Shown piece after piece: positions 55,501-64,000 of a stretch of DNA of 64,000 nucleotides. A program made the translations under genes and the position numbers. The stretch is taken from contig CAIIXF020000006.1 in assembly GCA_903813345.2 (NCBI GenBank), forward strand, positions 9,412,989-9,476,988. Reading direction: 5' to 3'. Source of the stretch: Owenia fusiformis (lineage: Eukaryota; Annelida; Polychaeta; Sabellida; Oweniidae). Within the stretch, counting starts at the first letter, position 1. Every line of letters begins with the position of its first letter. A model generated the notes under the pieces. That model was not told where the DNA came from, searched no databases, and was given only the letters and a program-made list of their open reading frames with translations.

Positions 55501-58500
55501 TGTATCAGACGTGAATAAGAAGCCTATGCCAAGTTCTTACGAAAATAGAGCTATTTAAGTTAGTCGAGTCAAATGAAAGAAAGAAGTAAGTATGCAACTG
55601 GCAAAACAGGCCACGTAACTGGTACTACAGGTTTGCATCAGACGTGAATAAGAAGCCTATGTCAGCTTCTTACGCAAAAAGATTTATTTAAGTTAGTCGA
55701 GTCAAATGAAAGAAAGAAGTATGAAACTGGCAAAACAGGCCACGTAACTGGTACTCTAATTTTGTATCAGACGTGAATAAGAAGTCTATGCCAGGTTCTT
55801 ACGAAAATAGAGCTATTTAAGTTAGTCGAGTCAAATGAAAAAGAAGTAAGTATGCAACTGGCAAAACAGGCCACGTAACTGGTACTACAGGTTTGCATCA
55901 GACATGAATAAGAAGCCTATGTCAGCTTCTTACCCAAAAAGATTTATTAAAGTTAGTCGAGTCAAATGAAAGAAAGAAGTATGAAACTTGCAAAACAGGC
56001 CACGTAACTGGTACTCTAATTTTGTATCAGACGTGAATAAGAAGCCTATGCCAATTTCTTACGCAAATGGATTTATTTAAGTTTGTCAAGCCAAATGAAA
56101 ATGGAAGTATGAAACTAGCAAAACAGGCCACGCAACTGGTACTCTAATTTTGTATCAGACGTGAATAAGAAGCCCGTGCCAGGTTCTTACAAAAATAGAT
56201 TTATTTACGTTAGTCAAGTCAAATGAAAAAAGAAGTAAGTATGAAACTGGCAAAACAGGCCACGTAACTGGTACTCTAATTTTGTATCAGACGTGAATAA
56301 GAAGCCTTTGTCAGATTCTTACGAAAATATAGCTATTTAAGTTAGTCGAGTCAAATGAAAAAAGTAATATGAAACTGGCAAAACAGTCCACGTAACTGGT
56401 ACTCTAATTTTGTATCAGACGTGAATAAGAAGCCTATGCCAGGTTCTTACGAAAATAGAGCTATTTAAGTTAGTCGAGTCAAATGAAAAAAGAAGTAAGT
56501 ATGAAACTGGCAAAACAGGCCACTTAACTGGTATGCTAGTTTTGTATCAGACGTGAATAAGAAGCCTATGCCAGGTTCTTACAAAAACACATTTATTTAA
56601 GCATTGAAGTCAAATGAAAAAAGTAATATGAAACTAGCAAAACAGGCCACGTAACTGGTACTCTAATTTTGTATCAGACGTGAATAAGAAGCCTAGGCCA
56701 GGTTCTTACGAAAATGATTTATTTAAGCATTGAAGTCAAATGAAAAAAGTAATATGAAACTGGCAAAACAGACCACGTAACTGGTACTCTAATTTTGTAC
56801 CAGACGTGAATAAGAAGCCTATGCCAGGTTCTTACGAAAATAGAGCTATTTAAGTTAGTCAAGTCAAATGAAAAAAGAATTAAGTATGAAACTGGCAAAA
56901 CAGGCCACGTAACTGATACTCTAATTTTGTATCAGACGTGAATAAGAAGCCTATGCCAGGTTCTTACAAAAATAGATTTATTTAAGTTAGTCGAGTCAAA
57001 TGAAAGAAAGAAGTATGAAACTGGCAAAACAGGCCACGTAACTGATACTCTAATTTTGTATCAGACGTGAATAAGAAGCCTATGCCAAGTTCTTACAAAA
57101 ATAGAGCTATTTAAGTTAGTCGAGTCAAATGAAAGAAAGAAGTATGAAACTGGCAAAACAGACCATGTAACTGGTACTCTAATTTTGTATCAGACGTGAA
57201 TAAGAAGCCTATGCCAGGTTCTTTCGAAAACACATTTATTTAAGCATTGAAGTCAAATGAAAAAAGTAATATGAAACTGGCAAAACAGGCCACGTAACTG
57301 GTACTCTAATTTTGTATCAGACGTGAATAAGAAGCCTATGCCAGGTTCTTACGAAAATGATTTATTTAAGCATTGAAGTCAAATGAAAAAGTAATATGAA
57401 ACTGGCAAAACAGGCCACGTAACTGGTACTCTAATTTTGTATCAGACGTGAATAAGAAGCCTATGCCAGAGCCATTTAAGTTAGTCGAGTCAAATGAAAA
57501 AGAAGTAAGTATGCAACTGGCAAAACAGGCCACGTAACTGGTATTACAGGTTTGCATCAGACATAAATAAGAAGCCTATGTCAGCTTCTTACCCAAAAAG
57601 ATTTATTTAAGTTAGTCGAGTCAAATGAAAGAAAGAAGTATGAAACTTGCAAAACAGGCCACGTAACTGGTACTCTAATTTTGTATCAGACGTGAATAAG
57701 AAGCCTATGCCAATTTCTTACGCAAATGGATTTATTTAAGTTTGTCAAGCCAAATGAAAATGGAAGTATAAACTAGCAAAACAGGCCACGCAACTGGTAC
57801 TCTAATTTTGTATCAGACGTGAATAAGAATTCCGTGCCAGGTTCTTACAAAAATAGATTTATTTACGTTAGTCAAGTCAAATGAAAAAAGAAGTAAGTAT
57901 GAAACTGGCAAAACAGGCCACGTAACTGGTACTCTAATTTTGTATCAGACGTGAATAAGAAGCCTTTGTCAGATTCTTACGAAAATATAGCTATTTAAGT
58001 TAGTCGAGTCAAATGAAAAAAGTAATATGAAACTGGCAAAACAGGCCACGTAACTGGTACTCTAATTTTGTATCAGACGTGAATAAGAAGCCTATGCCAG
58101 GTTCTTACGAAAATAGAGCTATTTAAGTTAGTCGAGTCAAATGAAAAAAGAAGTAAGTATGAAACTGGCAAAACAGGCCACGTAACTGATACGCTAATTT
58201 TGTATCAGACGTGAATAAGAAGCCTTACCAAGTTCTTACGAAAATAGAGCTATTTAAGTTAGTCGAGTCAAATGAAAAAAGAAGTAAGTATGAAACTGGC
58301 AAAACAGGCCACGTAACTGATACTCTAATTTTGTATCAGACGTGAATAAGAAGCCTATGCCAGGTTCTTACGAAAATAGAGCTATTTAAGTTAGTCGAGA
58401 CGTGAATAAGAAGCCTATGCCAGGTTCTTACAAAAATAGATTTATTTAAGTTAGTCGAGTCAAATGAAAATGGAAGTATGAAACTAGCAGAACAGGCCAC

Positions 58501-61500
58501 GCAACTGGTGCTCTAATTTTTTTGTATCAGACGTGAATAAGAAGCCTATGCCAGGTTCTTACGAAAACACATTTATTTAAGCATTGAAGTCAAATGAAAA
58601 AAGTAATATGAAACTGGCAAAATAGGCCACGTAACTGGTACTCTAATTTTGTATCAGACGTGAATAAGAAGCCTATGCCAGGTTCTTATGAAAATGATTT
58701 ATTTAAGCATTGAAGTCAAATGAAAAAAGTAATATGAAACTGGCAAAACAGGCCACGTAACTGGTACTCTTATTTTGTATCAGCCGTGAATAAGAAGCCT
58801 ATGCCAGGTTCTTACAAAAAAGAGCTATTTGAGTTAGTCGAGTCAAATAAAAAAAGAAGTAAGTATGAAGCTGGCAAAACAGGCCACGTAACTGGTACTC
58901 TAATTTTGTATCAGCCGTGAATAAGAAGCCTATGCCAGGTTCTTACAAAAAAAGAGCTATTTAAGTTAGTCGAGTCAAATGAAAAAAGAAGTAAGTATGA
59001 AGCTGGCAAAACAAGCCACGTATCTGGTACTCTAATTTTGTATCAGACTTGAATAAGAAGCCTATGCCAGGTTCTTACGAAAATAGAGCTATTTAAGTTA
59101 GTCGAGTCAAATGAAAAAGAAGTAAGTATGCAACTGGCAAAACAGGCCACGTAACTGGTACTACAGGTTTGCATCAGACATGAATAAGAAGACTATGTCA
59201 GCTTCTTACGCAAAAAGATTTATTTAAGTTAGTCGAGTCAAATGAAAGAAAGAAGTATGAAACTGGCAAAACAGGCCACGTAACTGGTACTCTAATTTTG
59301 TATCAGACGTGAATAAGAAGCCTATGCCAATTTCTTACGCAAATGCATTGATTTAAGTTCGTCAAGCCAAATGAAAATGGAAGTATGAAACTAGCAAAAC
59401 AGGCCACGCAACTGGTACTTTAATTTTGTATCAGACGTGAATAAGAAGCCCGTGCCAGGTTCTTACAAAAATAGATTTATTTAAGTTAGTCAAGTCAAAT
59501 TAAAAAAGAAGTAAGTATGAAACTGGCAAAACAGGCCACGTAACTGGTACTCTAATTTTTTATCAGACGTGAATAAGAAGCCTATGTCAGATTCTTACGA
59601 AAATAGAGCTATTTAAGTTAGTCGAGTCAAATGAAAGAAAGAAGTATGAAACTGGCAAAACAGACCACGTAACTGGTACTCTAATTTTGTACCAGACGTG
59701 AATAAGAAGCCTATGCCAGGTTCTTACGAAAATGGATTTATTTAAGTAGTCAAGTCAAATGAAAAAAGAAGTATGAACCGGCAAAACAGGCCACGTAACA
59801 GGTACTCTTATTTTGTATCAGACGTGAATAAGAAGCTTATGCCAGGTTCTCACGAAAATAGATTTATTCAAGTTAGTTGAGTCAATCTAATTTTGTATCA
59901 GACGTGAAGAAGAAGCCCGTGCCAGGTTCTTACAAAAATAGATTTATTTGAGTTAGTCGAGTCAAATGAAAAAAGAAGTATGAATGCAACTGGCAAAACA
60001 GGCCACGTAACTGGTACTAGAGGTTTGCATCAGACGTGAATAAGAAGCCTATGTCAGCTTCTTACGCAAAAAGATTTATTTAAGTTAGTCGAGTCAAATG
60101 AAAGAAAGTAACATGAAACTGGCAAAACAGGCCACGTAACTGGTACTCTAATTTTGTATCAGACGTGAATAAGAAGCCTATGCCAGGTTCTTACGAAAAT
60201 GATTTATTTAAGCATTGAAGTCAAATGAAAAAAGTAATATGAAACTGGCAAAACAGGCCACGTAACTGGTACTTTAATTTTGTATCAGACGTGAATAAGA
60301 AGCCTATGCCAGGTTCTTACGAAAATAGAGCTATTTAAGTTAGTCGAGTCAAATGAAAAAAGAAGTAAGTATGAAACTGGCAAAACAGGCCACGTAACTG
60401 ATACTCTAATTTTGTATCAGACGTGAATAAGAAGCCTATGCCAAGTTCTTACGAAAATAGAGCTATTTAAGTTAGTCGAGTCAAATGAAAAAAGAAGTAA
60501 GTATGAAACTGGCAAAACAGGCCACGTAATTGATACTCTAATTTTGTATCAGACGTGAATAAGAAGCCTATGCCAGGTTCTTACGAAAATAGAGCTATTT
60601 AAGTTAGTCGAGTCAAATGAAAAAAGAAGTAAGTATGAAACTGGCAAAACAGGCCACGTAACTGATACTCTAATTTTGTATCAGACGTGAATAAGAAGCC
60701 TATGCCAAGTTCTTACGAAAATAGAGCTATTTTAGTTAGTCAAGTCAAATTACAAAAGAAGTAAGTATGAAACTGGCAAAACAGGCCATGTAACTGATAC
60801 TCTAATTTTGTATCAGACGTGAATAAGAAGCCTATGCAAGGTTCTTACGAAAATGGATTTATTTAAGTTAGTCTATGCCAAGTTCTTACGAAAATAGAGC
60901 TATTAAAGTTAGTCGAGTCAAATGAAAGAAAGAAGTATGAAGTACTCTAATTTTGTATCAGACGGGAATAAGAAGCCTATGCCAGGTTCTTACAAAAACA
61001 CATTTATTTAAGCATTGAAGTCAAATGAAAAAAGTAATATGAAACTAGCAAAACAGGCCACGTAACTGGTACTCTAATTTTGTATCAGACGTGAATAAGA
61101 AGCCTATGCCAGGTTCTTACGAAAATGGATTTATTTAAGTTAGTCGAGTCAATCTAATTTTGTAGTGAAGAAGAAGCCCGTGCCAGGTTCTTACAAAAAT
61201 AGATTTATTTAAGCATTGGAGTCAAAATTCAGGAATTTTGTTTATGGATACTGTTGTCACATATTTAGTCTTATTGGTGTGACGTCATATAGAAATGATA
61301 CTAGAAATGATGGAATCACGAAATGGCGGACACGTGGCAGTTTTGAGCTAAAAATATTGTCGTTTCTTTTATGAAAACCATGGGTCGGATATTTACCAGG
61401 TATGCCGATTTGACTAGATTATGAGTTTATCTATATATGTGCGAAGTTTGGGTGAAATTCATATCAAACATCGATGCCTATAAGCGCCCCCCGTTTTTGT

Positions 61501-64000
61501 CAAAATCGGGGGGCTCTTAACCGCTATCTAAATCATGTCAGTAAGATCTTAGACTTGGTATATGCTTAGCATGAATGTTGATCTAGTCAAATTGAACGCG
61601 TTTGTGAAAAATTAATCAATAAAGCATGAAATATAGAAGATAATCTCTCAAAATCAAGCATCTAAAGCTGGCTGGCCTAATTGTGACGTCACTAAAAGAT
61701 AGAATCCATTCGGTGATCGCAAATCGTCAATTTCTTACGCAAATAGATTTATTTAAGTTTGTCAAGTCAAATGAAAACGGAAGTATGAAACTAGCAAAAC
61801 AGGCCACGCAACTGGTATGCTAGTTTTGTATCAGACGTGAATAAGAAGCCTATGTCAGATTCTTACGAAAATATAGCTATTTAAGTTAGTCGAGTCAAAT
61901 GAAAGAAAGAAGTATGAAACTGGCAAAACAGACCACGTAACTGGTACTCTAATTTTGTACCAGACGTGAATAAGAAGCCTATGCCAGGTTCTTACGAAAA
62001 TGGATTTATTTAAGTAGTCAAGTCAAATGAAAAAAGAAGTATGAAACCGGCAAAACAGGTACTCTAATTTTGTATCAGACGTGAATAAGAAGCTTATGCC
62101 AGGTTCTCACGAAAATAGATTTATTCAAGTTAGTCGAGTCAATCTAATTTTGTATCAGACGTGAAGAAGAAGCCCGTGCCAGGTTCTTACAAAAATAGAT
62201 TTATTTGAGTTAGTCGAGTCAAATGAAAAAAGAAGTATGAATGCAACTGGCAAAACAGGCCACGTAACTGGTACTACAGGTTTGCATCAGACGTGAATAA
62301 GAAGCCTATGTCAGCTTCTTACGCAAAAAGATTTATTTAAGTTAGTCGAGTCAACTGAAAGAAAGAAGTATGAAACTGGCAAAACAGGCCACGTAACTGG
62401 TACTCTAATTTTGTATCAGACGTGAATAAGAAGCCTATTGCAATTTCTTACGCAAATAGATTTATTTAAGTTTGTCAAGTCAAATGAAAACGGAAGTATG
62501 AAACTAGCAAAACAGGCCACGCAACTGGTATGCTAGTTTTGTATCAGACGTGAATAATAAGCCTATACCAGGTTCTTACGAAAACAGATTTATTTAAGTT
62601 AGTCGAGTCAAATGAAAAACGAAGTAAGTATGAAACTGGCAAAACAGGCCACGTAATTGGTATGCTAGTTTTGTATCAGACGTGAATAAGAAGCCTATGC
62701 CAGGTTATTACGAAAACAGATTTATTTAAGCATTGGAGTCAATTGAAAAAAGTAATATGAAACTGGCAAAACAGGCCACGTAACTGGTACTCTTATTTTG
62801 TATCAGACGTGAATAAGAAGCCTATGCCAGGTTCTTACGAAAATAGAGCTATTTAAGTTAGTCGAGTCAAATGAAAAAAGAAGTAAGTATGAAACTGGCA
62901 AAACAGGCCACGTAACTGGTACTCTTATTTTGTATCAGACGTGAATAAGAAGCCTATGCCAGGTTATTACGAAAATGGATTTATTTAAGTAGTCAAGTCA
63001 AATGAAAAAAGAAGTATGAAACCGGCAAAACAGGCCACGTAACTGATACTCTAATTTTGTATCAGACGTGAATAAGAAGCTTATGCCAAGTTCTTACGAA
63101 AATAGAGCTATTTAAGTTAGTCGAGTCAAATGAAAAACGAAGTAAGTATGAAACTGGCAAAACAGGCCACGTAACTGGTATGCTAGTTTTGTATCAGACG
63201 TGAATAAAAAGCCTATGCCAGGTTCTTACGAAAACAGATTTATTTAAGCATTGAAGTCAAATGAAAAATGTAATATGAAACTGGCAAAACAGGCCACATA
63301 ACTGGTAGTCTAATTTTGTATCAGACGTGAATAAGAAGCCTATGCCAGCTTCTTACGAAAATAAAGCTATTTAAGTTAGTCGAGTCAAATGAAAAAAGAA
63401 GTAAGTATGAAACTGGCAAAACAGGCCACGTAACTGGTACTCTAATTTTGTATCAGACGTGAATAAGAAGCCTATGCCAGGTTCTTACGAAAATGGATTT
63501 ATTTAAGTAGTCAAGTCAAATGAAAAAAGAAGTATGAAACCGGCAAAACAGGCCACGTAACTGATACTCTAATTTTGTATCAGGCGTGAATAAGAAGCCT
63601 ATGCCAGGTTCTTACAAAAATAGATTTATTTAAGTTAGTCGAGTCAAATGAAAGAAAGAAGTATGAAACTGGCAAAACAGGCCACGTAATTGGTACTTAA
63701 ATTTTGTATCAGACGTGAATAAGAAGCCAATGCCAATTTCTTACGCAAATAGATTTATTTAAGTTTGTCAAGTCAAATGAAAACGGAAGTATGAAACTAG
63801 CAAAACAGGCCACGCAACTGGTACTCTAATTTTGTATCAGACGTGAATAAGAAGCCTTTGCCAGGTTCTTACGAAAACACATTTATTTAAGCATTGAAGT
63901 CAAATGAAAAAAGTAATATGAAACTGGCAAAACAGGCCACGTAACTGGTACTCTAATTTTGTATCAGACGTGAATAAGAAGCCTATGCCAGGTTCTTACG
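52539..64000. repeat. Satellite array, ~120-133-bp monomer, ~1659-bp higher order
   Basis: Nearly 90 head-to-tail monomers, continuing past the window end. Each carries aaactggcaaaacaggccac, ggtactctaattttgtatca and gacgtgaataagaagcctat. Monomer types differ at the end: gagctatttaagttagtcga or atttatttaagcattgaagt, and a rarer type with ctacaggtttgcatcagac. The first monomers (52539-52900) are the most diverged, as at an array edge. Rare variants repeat at a fixed distance of 1659 bp (tacccaaaaag at 55931 and 57590; gcctttgtcagattc at 56303 and 57962), indicating a higher-order unit of about 13 monomers. Non-coding. Confidence 0.97.
61219..61727. other. Non-satellite interruption within the array
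   Basis: About 510 bp unlike the monomer. It has a G/C-rich hairpin (ccccccgtttttgtcaaaat then cgggggg near 61485-61517) and a gatactgttgtcaca segment resembling the arm of the element at 51487-51945. The satellite stops and resumes at different monomer positions, so it is not a clean insertion. Confidence 0.7.

Noticed and set aside
52539-64000. CRISPR-like alternation of repeats and spacers
   Set aside because: Units are about 120-133 bp with similarity across the whole monomer, in intron-bearing eukaryotic DNA; this is satellite.

Overview
This window is nuclear DNA from an animal, very probably a marine or other aquatic invertebrate. It is AT-rich, and its genes are split into short exons by introns with GT/AG borders. 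It carries an orthologue of the spindle-orientation scaffold GPSM2/LGN/Pins, a LINE-type reverse transcriptase, several families of DNA transposons and MITEs, and more than 11 kb of tandem satellite. I cannot name the species from sequence alone.

Layout. 1-15888: no GPSM2 exon found; most likely upstream intron or flank. It holds a TTAA-flanked element, a decayed transposase gene on the minus strand (4581-6159, one in-frame stop) with a possible TATA promoter and non-coding first exon near 7.4 kb, a dead mariner-like element (7597-9288) and a family of palindromic or long-TIR MITEs. 15889-29690 (+): eleven exons encoding the last 506 residues of GPSM2: TPR repeats, the RRRSMENLEL linker and four GoLoco motifs. 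All splice phases agree. One intron holds a 5'-truncated LINE (about 26.92-28.33 kb). Another ends in 30 tandem 33-bp copies of its own 3' splice site. 32647-35055 (-): a convergent gene of at least five small exons that I assembled by eye; it encodes a coiled-coil protein I do not recognise. 35.25-49.1 kb: two direct copies and one inverted partial copy of a segment of about 2 kb, each carrying different transposon insertions, so filled and empty target sites can be compared inside the window. 49.2-52.5 kb: more MITEs and a repeated promoter-like module. 52539-64000: a satellite array with a monomer of about 120-133 bp and a higher-order period of about 1659 bp. It is interrupted once and runs off the window.

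How the parts relate. Only GPSM2 and the unnamed coiled-coil gene look like host genes; they are tail to tail about 3 kb apart. GPSM2 links cortical G-alpha-i-GDP (GoLoco) to NuMA/Mud-dynein (TPR) to orient the spindle. Nearly everything else is mobile or repetitive DNA. The most unusual signal is in GPSM2 itself: at two different introns the 3' splice site has been duplicated in multiples of three bases with the frame kept open (once 90 bp upstream, once as a 29-unit expansion), so alternative acceptor choice would insert peptide in frame.
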